Part shown: positions 32,754-41,252 of the stretch, piece after piece | Layout of the letters: every line of letters starts with the position of its first letter | Position numbering within the stretch: the first letter of the stretch is position 1 | NCBI GenBank assembly: GCA_942493075.1 | Contig: OW818681.1 | Coordinates: 5,766,001 to 5,830,000 of the forward strand | Length of the DNA stretch: 64,000 nt | Direction: 5' to 3' | Source: JBBQYD01 sp942493075 | GTDB lineage: Bacteria > Verrucomicrobiota > Verrucomicrobiia > Limisphaerales > UBA8199 | The notes under the pieces: model-generated | Told to the model about the DNA's origin: nothing | Database searches by the model: none | Seen by the model: the letters and a program-made list of their open reading frames with translations, nothing else | Program-made: the position numbers and the translations under genes

Positions 32754-33877
32754 TTATCCCTCTTTCCACTCTTCACATCATTGACGGTCGCTTCCGGCCA
32801 ACCGTCGGCGTTCCACTGAAGGGGCATGATGGCGAGAGTGGCCTTGCCGCCCATTCGCAGGTCACCTTCGAAATCTGAGGTGAACCACTTCTTCCCCTTC
32901 GCGTCGAGGGTGCCCGCGTGGCCGGGCCCGATCAATGGGCCGTTTGTGGTGGCCAGGAACACGCTGCCGCCGCTTTTAAGCATGTCCACCCCGGCCTTAT
33001 CCACGTAGGGGCCAGTCACTGTCTTGCTGCGCCCGATGCGAATGTTGTAGGTGCTCTCCGGCCCGCGGCAGCAGGAACCCCAATTCACGAAAAGATAATA
33101 ATAGTCCTCGTTCTTGCACAAATAACCGGCTTCGATGGATTCGTTATACGCCAGAGAAGACAGTTTCGAATCCGGAGCAATGCGTTTCCCGGTCTTTGGA
33201 TCGAGTTGAATCAATTTGATGCCCGTCCAATAGGAACCGAACGTCATCCACAGGCTTCCATCCGTGTCCTGGAAGATGGCCGGATCAATGGCGTTATACC
33301 CATCACCATCCTTCGTGCGCACCACGTAACCTTGATCGGTCCACTGATAAGCAGGGTCGTTCGGGTCCAGCGTGGGATTCGTCGCCAGCCCAATGGCAGA
33401 GGTCATCTTGCCCATCGACGAAACTGAATAGTAAAGCAGATACCGATCGCCCACTTTGATGACATCGGGCGCCCAATAGATCATGTCGCGGTTCTCTGGG
33501 ACGGTTGTGGCGGTCCATTCCGGCGCGGATTTGAAGACGGCTGGGCCACGTTCCCATTTCTCGAGGTCTTTCGAATAATAGGAGGGCACGCCTTTGCCCG
33601 TGTAGAACATCCAGTAAGCATCCTTGCATTTCACGATACTCGAAGGATCACGAGTGACAATGCCGCGACTGGCGGATTGTTCCAAAGGCAGGACGGTGGC
33701 GGCTTTGCCAGCCTTGACCGAAGCAGGCGCTGCTGATTCGGTTTGCGCAGGCTCCGCCAAGCACGCCATGGCCCCCATCAAAACTGCCGTGTAGAATAGA
33801 GGCCAGCGAGCAACGCGTCGTGCGTGTCCGGCACGCGCCTCAAGCAAGTGTCGATTTTGTCCGGTTGTCATTGCCAT
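32732..33877 (-). CDS. GH43-family glycoside hydrolase, arabinan endo-hydrolase-like
   Basis: 381 residues with a signal peptide (WPLFYTAVLMGAMACLA, about 25-41). Five-bladed propeller features: VTRDPSS (catalytic base Asp, about 76), MIYWAPDVIKVGDRYLLYYSVS, YNAIDPAIFQDTDGSLWMTFGSYW (modulating Asp) and YNESIEAGYLCKNEDYYYLF (catalytic acid Glu), then GPGHAG. These match endo-arabinanase-type GH43 enzymes. It should cut arabinan side chains of pectin outside the cytoplasm. The ATG at 33877 is chosen over a TTG eight codons upstream. The next gene upstream (33939-34976) is another GH43, and the two are probably co-transcribed. Its 3' end runs into the moeA remnant. Confidence 0.9.
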   Translation of the reverse strand: MAMTTGQNRHLLEARAGHARRVARWPLFYTAVLMGAMACLAEPAQTESAAPASVKAGKAATVLPLEQSASRGIVTRDPSSIVKCKDAYWMFYTGKGVPSYYSKDLEKWERGPAVFKSAPEWTATTVPENRDMIYWAPDVIKVGDRYLLYYSVSSMGKMTSAIGLATNPTLDPNDPAYQWTDQGYVVRTKDGDGYNAIDPAIFQDTDGSLWMTFGSYWTGIKLIQLDPKTGKRIAPDSKLSSLAYNESIEAGYLCKNEDYYYLFVNWGSCCRGPESTYNIRIGRSKTVTGPYVDKAGVDMLKSGGSVFLATTNGPLIGPGHAGTLDAKGKKWFTSDFEGDLRMGGKATLAIMPLQWNADGWPEATVNDVKSGKRDNSKEPAK

Positions 33878-33938
33878 TGAGTGTGAAATGAAATGCCACA
33901 AGATTCAAGCGATCTGCCAAGCCTTCAGTGTTCGCGCA

Positions 33939-34976
33939 TCACTTAACCCGCAACGTTTCGCCGGTGTCTTCGACCTCGATGAGCAGGCATCTTTCCAGCG
34001 GACTTTTATTAGGGCTGTGCAGGGCCACGGTCAGTGTGCCGTCCAACTGGCGGAAGATCATGGGATGTCCACCATCCTTGGAGAAAAAGGGATCAGGTTG
34101 CTGACGCCAGGGCCCAACGACCTTCCCGGAGTCCGAGATCGCCAGACCTGTGGTATAGCCGGCTTTCGAAAAGCCCGACCAGAGCATGAACAGCTTGCCG
34201 GATTTGCTGCGGTGCAGCGCTGGTCCATCGGTGATATAGCGATCCTGTCCGCGCGGGGCCCATGGTGCATCGCCGCCTTTGAACAGTAGCTGCGGCTCAC
34301 CCGTCGTGGCTGAGAGATCATCGGTCAATCGAATCAGCTTGATGCCGCCATCCCGGACCTGGACCCACTCGTGGCAGTAAACCATGTACGGAACATCGTT
34401 CTCAATCCACAAGGTCCCGTCCAAAGCGATCTCGTTGGTGGGTGTGTGGGAGTGGTTGGCGAATGGTTTAAAAGGCCCCTGGGGCGAATCGGCTGCTAGC
34501 ACTTGGGTGCCTCGATGAATCCGAGGAGGCCAGTTGGTCCATTGCTCGCCGAGGGGCAAATCATTCATGAATGTGGCAAACAGGAAAAAACGGTTGCGGT
34601 ACTGGTGAATCTCCGGTGCCCAGATGCTCCCTGTTCCCCAGAAGCTCTCCGGGATCGCAAAGACGGTCTTTGGTTCTTCCCAGGCGATGAGATCCTTGGA
34701 CTGCCGGACCGTCACTGAACGGCCGGCGGACGCAACTAGATAATAGTTCCCCTCTTGTTTCAACGGGAGGACGAATGGATCGCGAATATGAACGTTCGTC
34801 AAGGCGGTGGCTGCCTCCAGAACAGACGGCAACAGAAACAAGAAGAGAGCTGCGATCACCAAAAAACAGTGAGCTCCCGTGAAAGCTGTGACAAAACGGT
34901 TAGAAACGTGGCTGTTGGATGTTCGAAACCATGGTGTGATCTGCACGCGCAGATTGGACCACGGCCCAGCTAACAC
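33939..34976 (-). CDS. GH43-family glycoside hydrolase
   Basis: 345 residues. A long basic N-terminus precedes a hydrophobic export segment (HCFLVIAALFLFLLPSVLEA, about 36-55), so the true start may lie downstream of the GTG used here. Propeller motifs: VHIRDPFVL (base Asp, about 66), SIWAPEIHQYRNRFFLFATF, EIALDGTLWIENDVPYMVYCHEW (Asp) and DRYITDGPALHRSKSGKLFML. This is a different GH43 subfamily from its neighbour and could be an exo-acting arabinofuranosidase, xylosidase or galactosidase. It lies 61 bp upstream of the second GH43 gene on the same strand. Confidence 0.88.
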   Translation of the reverse strand: MLAGPWSNLRVQITPWFRTSNSHVSNRFVTAFTGAHCFLVIAALFLFLLPSVLEAATALTNVHIRDPFVLPLKQEGNYYLVASAGRSVTVRQSKDLIAWEEPKTVFAIPESFWGTGSIWAPEIHQYRNRFFLFATFMNDLPLGEQWTNWPPRIHRGTQVLAADSPQGPFKPFANHSHTPTNEIALDGTLWIENDVPYMVYCHEWVQVRDGGIKLIRLTDDLSATTGEPQLLFKGGDAPWAPRGQDRYITDGPALHRSKSGKLFMLWSGFSKAGYTTGLAISDSGKVVGPWRQQPDPFFSKDGGHPMIFRQLDGTLTVALHSPNKSPLERCLLIEVEDTGETLRVK

Positions 34977-35230
34977 GTCAATCGGACTGTGGTCTTGGAG
35001 TCTTGGAGATTAAGGAGAACGCGGAGGCACCTTGAGGTGCGGCCACCAAGGCCAGAAAAGCGGGATGATGGATGGAGGAAACCAAAAAAGGTCAGTTCAC
35101 AGGCAGACTTGCTGTCGCAGTCCGCGTGACCTTGGGGAACGGTCTTCGGGTGCAGCGCGAGGCGCCGCTTTTGTACCGACTCTTCGCCTGACAGCTTTAA
35201 ACAAAAAGCCGTCACATCCGATTGAACAGT

Positions 35231-35455
35231 CTAGCGGAGCCGCCAGGTGATGCGCGCCTTGCTTAGGTCGTAAGGAGACATCTCCATCTTGACGCGGTCC
35301 CCAACGGTCAGGCGCACCCAACGCTTGCGCATCTTGCCGCAAATGGTCGCCAGCACGAGGTGCTTGTTGTCCAACTGAACGCGAAACATCGTGCCCGGGA
35401 GGACAACCGACACTACGCCTTCAACTTCAATATGCTCTTCTTTTGTTTGAATCAT
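35231..35455 (-). CDS. infA: translation initiation factor IF-1
   Basis: 74-residue S1/OB-fold protein that binds the ribosomal A site during initiation. IEVEGVVSVVLPGTMFRVQLDNKH, then ICGKMRKRWVRLTVGDRVKMEMSPYDLSKARITWR is the full IF-1 sequence pattern. The ATG at 35455 gives the normal length; a longer in-frame form is not conserved. It stands away from ribosomal protein genes and follows the RRM protein gene, with a terminator-like hairpin between. Confidence 0.96.
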   Translation of the reverse strand: MIQTKEEHIEVEGVVSVVLPGTMFRVQLDNKHLVLATICGKMRKRWVRLTVGDRVKMEMSPYDLSKARITWRLR

Positions 35456-35522
35456 TCTGCCTTCTCTGAAACATCTGCTGCGAAATCCCGCTGCGCCTTT
35501 CAGACACGAAGGGCGAAAGCGG

Positions 35523-35566
35523 AGAAAAGAAAGGAGCGAAGCGGGATTTCTCCGCACTCCGCTCCT
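35523..35566 (-). terminator. probable rho-independent terminator of the RRM-protein gene
   Basis: On the minus strand AGGAGCG (35560-35566) pairs with CGCTCCT (35532-35538), with an inner GCGG/CCGC pairing, and is followed by the U-rich TTTCTTTT (35523-35530). It lies 16 bp after the stop of the RRM gene and before infA. Confidence 0.7.
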
Positions 35567-35581
35567 GAAATAACTTCGCTA

Positions 35582-35923
35582 TTAGTAGCGGCTCGAGGAG
35601 CCACGGTATTCCCGGCGACCGCCACCGCCTGCGCCACCGTTACCACGGCCGCCGCCACCGCCACCGGTGCGTTCTTCGCGCGGCTTGGCCACGTTCACTG
35701 TAAGTGCCCGGCCATCAACGCTCTTCTCGTTGAGGGCGGCAATTGCGGCCTGAGCCTCTTCGGGTGTGCTCATGGTTACAAAGCCGAAACCGCGCGGACG
35801 ACCGCTGACGCGATCCATCATCAGGTTGGCTTCAACCACCGAGCCGTGAGCGGCGAACAGATCCTGGAGATCGTTTTCAGTGGTATTGAAGGATAAGTTT
35901 CCTACAAAAAGTTTATTACTCAT
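35582..35923 (-). CDS. RRM-type glycine-rich RNA-binding protein
   Basis: 113 residues. One RNA recognition motif spans 1-80: RNP2 is LFVGNLSF (5-12) and RNP1 is RGFGFVTM (44-51), both with the aromatic residues that stack on RNA. The tail is Gly/Arg-rich (GGGGGGRGNGGAGGGGRREY). Bacterial proteins of this form (cyanobacterial Rbp type) are often cold-induced and stabilise or remodel RNA. About 300 nt upstream is without a gene and can fold, which would fit regulation by the leader. A terminator-like hairpin follows. Confidence 0.95.
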   Translation of the reverse strand: MSNKLFVGNLSFNTTENDLQDLFAAHGSVVEANLMMDRVSGRPRGFGFVTMSTPEEAQAAIAALNEKSVDGRALTVNVAKPREERTGGGGGGRGNGGAGGGGRREYRGSSSRY

Positions 35924-36220
35924 GTTTGTGATGTTCTATAGATCAACCCTTTGCTCAAAACTGTTCCCGACCATCGGGTTTCGAACCATCAACGAACTGA
36001 GTTCACTTGAGGATTTACCAGATCTTGAAACGGACAAGCTTTCTAACGAACGGCCATAAGGATAATCTATCGGCTGGAAATAGCAAAAGATATTTCAGCC
36101 TATTCCACAGCGCGCCACAGGGACTCCGGCGCGGAAGCTTTCCATCCGGATAGGCCGCATCTCCCAATTGCTACGGAATTGCGATTCGGAGGCCAAGGTC
36201 GTGGACGCGTGTCGATAGCT
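35924..36220 (-). other. 297-bp gene-free stretch upstream of the RRM gene with inverted repeats
   Basis: On the minus strand this is the region between the stop of the unknown gene at 36221 and the RRM start. GGCTGGAAATA (36072-36082) and TATTTCAGCC (36091-36100) form a hairpin with one bulge. Near 36125-36147 TCCGG and CCGGA frame a GGAAGCTTTCC palindrome. No T-run follows, so they look more like leader or ncRNA structure than a terminator. No coding region is supported. Confidence 0.45.
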
Positions 36221-36706
36221 CTAGGCTAATCCGTGGGCAGCGTGGTCCAGACAAAATGGAAGCTCGCCGGGTTCAGGGTAATCGAACGCGCGTTCGGGTT
36301 CCACCGCCACCAAACCTCTGACTTGCATCCAGATCTCCAGCGGTAATGCGCCCGACAGAGTAAGGCGGTGCATGCGATTGAATGCAGCGATCTCCGCCGA
36401 GAACTTTTGCTGGGTTTCAGAGAGCTCCTTGCTCATCTGAAACACGATGGTCGGATTGTGCTCTTCGCCGAAGTGCCGCGCCCAACATAACTCGGCTACG
36501 ACTTCATCCAAGTCCCCGTTCGCATAACCCAGAGCCATGATGTTGGTCAGTTGCCGATTGACCTCACTACGGTAGCTGGCCGATTCCGTGTAGAGTTCCG
36601 CGGAGATTCCGAGACGAATGGCAACTGACGCCCGAAGCAACTCTTTGACCCGCTGAACCAGTTGATGGTTGTACATAAGTTGAAGTTCAAGGCCTGAACT
36701 AAACAT
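36221..36706 (-). CDS. unrecognised cytoplasmic protein
   Basis: 161 residues, no signal peptide, membrane helix or known motif. It appears mostly helical: QLVQRVKELLRASVAIRLG, LTNIMALGYANGDLDEVVAEL and SKELSETQQKFSAEIAAFNRM. The C-terminal 40 residues contain a Trp and several prolines (PLEIWMQVRGL, then YPEPGELPF). An AAGAG sequence 8 bp before the ATG at 36706 supports that start; an in-frame ATG ten codons later is also possible. It lies between the RRM gene and the GpgS-like gene on the same strand; neither neighbour suggests a function. Confidence 0.6.
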   Translation of the reverse strand: MFSSGLELQLMYNHQLVQRVKELLRASVAIRLGISAELYTESASYRSEVNRQLTNIMALGYANGDLDEVVAELCWARHFGEEHNPTIVFQMSKELSETQQKFSAEIAAFNRMHRLTLSGALPLEIWMQVRGLVAVEPERAFDYPEPGELPFCLDHAAHGLA

Positions 36707-36784
36707 CGTTCAGCTCTTTGAACTGTCAAATGACAATCTGTCCGGGCCGACACCAAAACATAGGATTAGAAGCGGCTGGGATTC

Positions 36785-38008
36785 TTAAGGCTTTCCGGTT
36801 TTTTCGTAATCCTCCATCACGGCTTTGTACATGGATGGAAGGAAATCGGGCAGCGCCGACTCCACGCGATTCCAATTTGGAATCAAAGGCCAGAAAAGCG
36901 GGTCTTCGACGTGGGCCTTGGCGGCGTCACGAATGCAGCGGCCGAACATGGCTACGGCGTTCTCCTCTTCGTGGCGTGCAAAGCTCAGGCCGTTCATTGC
37001 CGCATCCGTGTCATAGGCGCGCAATGAATCCTCGGCTTGCCTGGTGTATGCAAACTGCAGCGTCTCGAAAAGACCCTGATCGAGCTTGATGCCCTCGCTG
37101 GCCATGCGCCGGAAAATGGAACGCATGATGTCGACGGCCATTCGGTTCAGGCCCTTCTCGGCATCACGCACAGAAAGCTCCTGATGCTTATGGTCGTAAT
37201 TTTGGCAGAGCTCAGCCTGGCAGATGGAGCGCGGCGCTGAGTTTCGGAACACCTCTGCCAGCATGCCGACCTCAAAGCCCCAGTCGTAGGGGATTCGGTT
37301 GCGGCGGACCAGGTCGATATCCAGTGCAATTTCGCCGGAGAGTGCGTAGCGGAATGTATCGAGATAAACGAGGAAGGGATGGGGTCCGATGATGCTTTTA
37401 AGGGCGCGCAGCAAGGGCGTGAGAAAGAGGCGCATCACGCGGCCGTTAAATTTCGTTGTTACACGAGCGTAATACCCCTTGCAGAAGTCGAACCCGAAAG
37501 CAGGATGCGCCACTGGATAGCAGAGCCGCGCGAGCAATTCGCGGGAGTAAGTGACAATATCGCAGTCATGAACGGCCACCATGCGCGCTTGCGCGCTGGC
37601 CAGCACAAACCCAAAGCACAGCCACACGTTGCGCCCCTTGCCGATCGGCCCGGCCGCGAGGTCCGCGTCGTCCAGCAGCTTGAGCAGCTTTTGCACACGC
37701 GGCCCGTCGTTCCACAAGAGGACCGTGTTCTGCGACAGATGCGAAAAGACCCGTCGCGCCCGCCGCCATTCTTTCGCGTTTGCGCCGTCGATGCCCACAA
37801 CAACCTGGCTGATATAGCGAACGTTCTTCAGCTCACGAATAATGTTACGCAATGCGGGGCTGCCCAATTCTCTCACATGACAGGGCAAGACCAGGGCGAT
37901 GGGCGTTTCCTTCGAGAAATCTTCCAGGTCCTTCTCAAGTCGAGAGGTATCCAGCTTGCCGAGACGATGCAGGGTTGTGATCGCGCCAGTTTGAAAAAAG
38001 TCGGGCAT
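36785..38008 (-). CDS. GT81/GpgS-like glycosyltransferase (glucosyl-3-phosphoglycerate synthase-like)
   Basis: 407 residues from MPDFFQTGAITTLHRLGKLD; a long in-frame extension upstream has no protein-like conservation. A GT-A core is visible: IALVLPCHVREL, VVVGIDGANAKEW, PIGKGRNVWLCFGFVLAS, VAVHDCDIVTYSRELLARL (the DXD metal motif in DCD) and YYARVTTKFNGRVMRLFLTP, then FRYALSGEIALDIDLVRR and YDWGFEVGMLAEVFRN. The last three blocks resemble GpgS-type enzymes that join a sugar nucleotide to 3-phosphoglycerate to make the compatible solute precursor. The donor cannot be told from sequence. Divergent from a GT4-HAD pair, which could complete the pathway. Confidence 0.78.
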   Translation of the reverse strand: MPDFFQTGAITTLHRLGKLDTSRLEKDLEDFSKETPIALVLPCHVRELGSPALRNIIRELKNVRYISQVVVGIDGANAKEWRRARRVFSHLSQNTVLLWNDGPRVQKLLKLLDDADLAAGPIGKGRNVWLCFGFVLASAQARMVAVHDCDIVTYSRELLARLCYPVAHPAFGFDFCKGYYARVTTKFNGRVMRLFLTPLLRALKSIIGPHPFLVYLDTFRYALSGEIALDIDLVRRNRIPYDWGFEVGMLAEVFRNSAPRSICQAELCQNYDHKHQELSVRDAEKGLNRMAVDIMRSIFRRMASEGIKLDQGLFETLQFAYTRQAEDSLRAYDTDAAMNGLSFARHEEENAVAMFGRCIRDAAKAHVEDPLFWPLIPNWNRVESALPDFLPSMYKAVMEDYEKTGKP

Positions 38009-38260
38009 ACGTAACGTTGGTTGCTGACCAGATTGCCCTGAAGTCGCATTCCTGGCGCGACCGCAGGCGGTGTAGATGGCGGCCCGACCACCCGGATGCC
38101 TCTGAAAGAGCTCTCTTCCAGACCCTTTTGCCAGATTTAAACACAGTAGCTTGTCATTTAGTTTGCGGCAAGCTATTGACCACGGTCTCAGCAAATTCTT
38201 GAAGATTCTCCGCGCAGAAACCGTTGACCTATTCCCTTCCTTCGCCACATTGGAGGGATC

Positions 38261-39823
38261 GTGACCTTGGTTGTCGTTCATTACCATCTCCGCCCGGGAG
38301 GCATTCGACGGGTGATCGAGCTCTCCGCCCCTTATCTGGTGCGCTGTGCGCCCCGCCCCATCGAACGGGTGGTGCTGGCGACGGGAGAGGCCCCCGATCC
38401 GACGTGGCAGGCCCATTTCGAAAAGCAATTGCCTGGAACGAAGCTTCAGATCATCGTAGAACCAGCGTTCCGATATCTTTCTGAACAGCGTGGTGGCCCT
38501 AAAAGAATCCGTGCGCGGATCATGCGCGGGCTTCAACGGCTCTTCGCGGCAGAGAACCCTGAGTCGGTGCTGGTTTGGGCACACAACCTGGGTGTGGCGC
38601 GCAACCTCATTCTCGCGCAAGAACTGGGAAGCTATTGCTCGCGCCACGGTTTACCACTGCTCGCACATCATCATGATTGGTGGTTTGATAATCGATGGGT
38701 GCGCTGGCCGGAAATGCGCGCAGCCGGGTTCCGAACGCTTGCATCGGCCGCACGCGCAGTGTTTCCCGTATCCAACAACATTCGACACGCCGCCATCAAT
38801 CAAGCTGACGCGGAAATCCTGAAACGCAATTTTGGAGAAGCGGGGGCTTGTATCCCAAACCTATCACCAGCGACACCGCCCATAAATCCCGCTGCGGCAA
38901 AGAGAGCTCGAACCTGGCTGCGCGAGAAGCTCGGGAGCGGGAAGGCACCTGTATGGGTGCTTCCATGCCGCACATTGCGCCGCAAAAACATCGCGGAGGC
39001 CTTGCTGCTCACCCGCTGGCTTCGACCGGAAGCCTTCCTGGTGATCACCGGCGGGCCAAGCTCGGCGGACGAGACTCCGTATGCTCGCGCGCTGGCACAA
39101 GCGGCGCGGCGGCATAAATGGCGCTTCTTCCTGGGCGCACTCGCCGGGAAGGAGGAAGGCCAGCCGAGCGTTGCTGAACTCCTGGCCGCCAGTGAGGCCG
39201 TTCTGCTTACTTCCATCCAGGAAGGATTCGGCCTGCCATACCTCGAAGCTGCGGCAGCCCGGCGTCCCCTCATCGCAAGACGATTGCCCAACATCGCGCC
39301 GGATCTGCATACGTTTGGGTTCCGCTTTCCACAGCAATACGACGAGATTCTTGTTTCCCCTGACCTGTTCGATTGGCAGGCGGAACGGCAACGTCAGCAA
39401 CGGTTGCTGATCAAGTGGCGCGCCACCCTGCCCCGCTCCATTCATTCCTCGGATTTGAAACCTGCCCTGCTCGCAGCCGGTTCGCCTGCTCCAGTACCTT
39501 TCAGCCGCCTGACACTCACCGCGCAATTGGAGACCCTCGCGCAGCCGCTGAATACAAGCTGGGAAGCCTGCGCAGTCTTGAACCCTTTTCTTCGAAGATG
39601 GAAGCAGGAAGCTTCTACTCAGAGCTTGCAGCCAGTTGAATGGCCGGAATCGGCATCGCATTGGCTCAGCGGCGAGGCCTACGCAGCCCAATTCTTTAAA
39701 GCCATGGCGCCTAACCCTCCGAGGAAGGACGCAACGGATGTCCCGCAACAGACGCAACGGGAGTTCATGGCAGCGAAACTTGCCCCCGCAAACCTTTATC
39801 CACTTTTATGGGCCAAAGGCTGA
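38261..39823 (+). CDS. GT4-family (GT-B fold) glycosyltransferase
   Basis: 520 residues from a GTG. Opening VHYHLRPGGIRRVIE is the N-terminal Rossmann of GT-B enzymes. AHHHDWWFDNRWVRW is an acceptor-side loop seen in GT4 proteins. PCRTLRRKNIAEALLL binds the donor phosphate (R...K pattern). TSIQEGFGLPYLEAAAARRP (about 317-336) is the E-x7-E donor-binding motif. The C-terminal ~120 residues are an extra helical stretch not typical of GT4. It lies 252 bp from the divergent GpgS-like gene and is TGATG-coupled to the HAD gene, suggesting one pathway for a sugar conjugate. Confidence 0.85.
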   Translation: MTLVVVHYHLRPGGIRRVIELSAPYLVRCAPRPIERVVLATGEAPDPTWQAHFEKQLPGTKLQIIVEPAFRYLSEQRGGPKRIRARIMRGLQRLFAAENPESVLVWAHNLGVARNLILAQELGSYCSRHGLPLLAHHHDWWFDNRWVRWPEMRAAGFRTLASAARAVFPVSNNIRHAAINQADAEILKRNFGEAGACIPNLSPATPPINPAAAKRARTWLREKLGSGKAPVWVLPCRTLRRKNIAEALLLTRWLRPEAFLVITGGPSSADETPYARALAQAARRHKWRFFLGALAGKEEGQPSVAELLAASEAVLLTSIQEGFGLPYLEAAAARRPLIARRLPNIAPDLHTFGFRFPQQYDEILVSPDLFDWQAERQRQQRLLIKWRATLPRSIHSSDLKPALLAAGSPAPVPFSRLTLTAQLETLAQPLNTSWEACAVLNPFLRRWKQEASTQSLQPVEWPESASHWLSGEAYAAQFFKAMAPNPPRKDATDVPQQTQREFMAAKLAPANLYPLLWAKG

Positions 39824-40542
39824 TGAGCGTGAAAGCTGCTATTTTTGATGTGTATGCGACCTTGCTGGAAGTCGGCCTCCCACCCGGCGATGCCGACGAC
39901 CGGTGGCAACGGCTTTGCCAGGAGTTCCTTCAGGCCGCTCCGCCACTTGCCCGATCTGAGTTCGCGATTGCGACGGGGCGTGTCATCTCCCGATTACATG
40001 CCGAAACCCGCACGCAAGGCATTCCTTGGCCAGAGATTCAATGGCCCTCAATCGTGCGCGAAGTGATTCCCCAGCTCCAAACCCTGGCGTCAGACCAGCA
40101 AGCTGAGTTTATTATCCGGCAGATGCAACTGGGCCGCAGTCTCAGGCTCGCGGATGGCGCGGTCGAATGTCTGCGATACCTGCGCGAGCGTGGCTGCCTG
40201 CTCGGCATCATCTCAAACTCGCAAGCCTACACACTGCGCGAGTTAACCGATGCGCTGGCCCCGGTTGGTGCGGACCTGTTCTGGTTCGAGAATGATCTGG
40301 AATTCTGGTCTTTTGAGAATGGCTTCAGCAAACCCGATCCGCACGCATTTCGGATTATTTCCGCCCGCCTGGAACAACGTGGCATCGCCCCGGCGCAGAC
40401 CCTCATGGTTGGAGACAGGCTTGATAACGATATCCACCCCGCGCGCGCGCAAGGCTGGCAGGCGTGGCAGTTGCTCCGGCAGACAGGCCCGGCAATGTCA
40501 GGCACGTGGAGCGACCTTCACACCTGGCTCGAACAGAAATAG
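39823..40542 (+). CDS. HAD-superfamily hydrolase with DxY motif I
   Basis: 239 residues from the ATG in the TGATG overlap with the GT4 gene. Motif I is AIFDVYATLL (D9, Y11); motif II is GIISNSQ; motif III/IV are FSKPDPHAF and MVGDRLDNDIHPARAQGW. Phosphatases normally have DxD in motif I, where the second Asp is the acid/base; here it is Tyr, as in L-2-haloacid dehalogenase-type members. It may still be a phosphatase of relaxed type. Coupling to a glycosyltransferase suggests it removes a phosphate from the product of this locus, but the DxY residue leaves that open. Confidence 0.82.
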   Translation: MSVKAAIFDVYATLLEVGLPPGDADDRWQRLCQEFLQAAPPLARSEFAIATGRVISRLHAETRTQGIPWPEIQWPSIVREVIPQLQTLASDQQAEFIIRQMQLGRSLRLADGAVECLRYLRERGCLLGIISNSQAYTLRELTDALAPVGADLFWFENDLEFWSFENGFSKPDPHAFRIISARLEQRGIAPAQTLMVGDRLDNDIHPARAQGWQAWQLLRQTGPAMSGTWSDLHTWLEQK

Positions 40543-40544
40543 AC

Positions 40545-41165
40545 CTACAGCCGGCCGGCGGCCAGAAAAACGCTGTAGTTGCGCATTTCACCGGTGGCGG
40601 ACGGTTTCGAAACCGTAAACGCGTCCGTCACGCTGATGCCTGAGACTCCGCTATCGGTGAGCCACTTAATTATGGCCGATCTGTCGAACCCATGATGAAA
40701 CACATCGTTTGCCGGGCCATGAAAGCTCCCGTCTTCGGTATCCAGGTCGGCGAGTGCCAGCCATCCGCCTGGGTTCAACAGCGCAGCCAGTCTTTTAAAC
40801 ACAAGCGGAACATCTCGCAAATGATGCAGCGTCATGGAACTCACGACTAGATCGAACCGTTGATCCGCGTATGGTTCGGTTTCCAGGTTCCACAACCGGG
40901 TTTGCACGTTTGGGATCTGAGCATCAGCGACTTTCTTCGTGAGTTGCTCCAGCATCCCTTTTGAAGAATCGAATGCCGTCACCGAGGCAACTCTGGGTAA
41001 CAGGCTAAGAGTGAGCAAACCGGTTCCAGCCCCGTAATCCAACGCATGCCAACTCGGCTGGATGGGAACTGTTCGTTGGATGGCTTCCCCGATGCCGCGG
41101 GCAAGCGCCACGCGCACCGGATTACTATCCCATTGCTGGGCCGCTTCGTCGAAACGTGAGCTCAT
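40545..41165 (-). CDS. class I SAM-dependent methyltransferase
   Basis: 206 residues. The SAM-binding motif I is LDYGAGTGLLTLSLL (about 43-57), followed by VTAFDSSKGMLEQL (acidic residue binding the ribose) and FDLVVSSMTLHHLRDVP, then LLNPGGWLALADLD. These are ordinary small-molecule methyltransferase features; the substrate is not evident. It is convergent with the HAD gene (2-bp gap) and lies downstream of terC on the same strand. Confidence 0.9.
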   Translation of the reverse strand: MSSRFDEAAQQWDSNPVRVALARGIGEAIQRTVPIQPSWHALDYGAGTGLLTLSLLPRVASVTAFDSSKGMLEQLTKKVADAQIPNVQTRLWNLETEPYADQRFDLVVSSMTLHHLRDVPLVFKRLAALLNPGGWLALADLDTEDGSFHGPANDVFHHGFDRSAIIKWLTDSGVSGISVTDAFTVSKPSATGEMRNYSVFLAAGRL

Positions 41166-41252
41166 TTGATGAAGCAGGACTACACACTGCCCGCCTGTGC
41201 GTCAAATGAGATCCTCGCGCAGGCATGGACCGCGAAGCCATTTCCAGTCGAT

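Noticed and set aside
35965..36000. GGTTCGAAACCC-like sequence on the minus strand suggesting a tRNA T-loop
   Set aside because: The flanking bases do not form a 5-bp T-stem and no acceptor or anticodon arm is present.
36785..38647. 620-residue version of the GpgS-like protein
   Set aside because: The extra 213 N-terminal residues lack conservation or a fold pattern and cover the divergent promoter region and the GT4 start; the ATG at 38008 fits the family.
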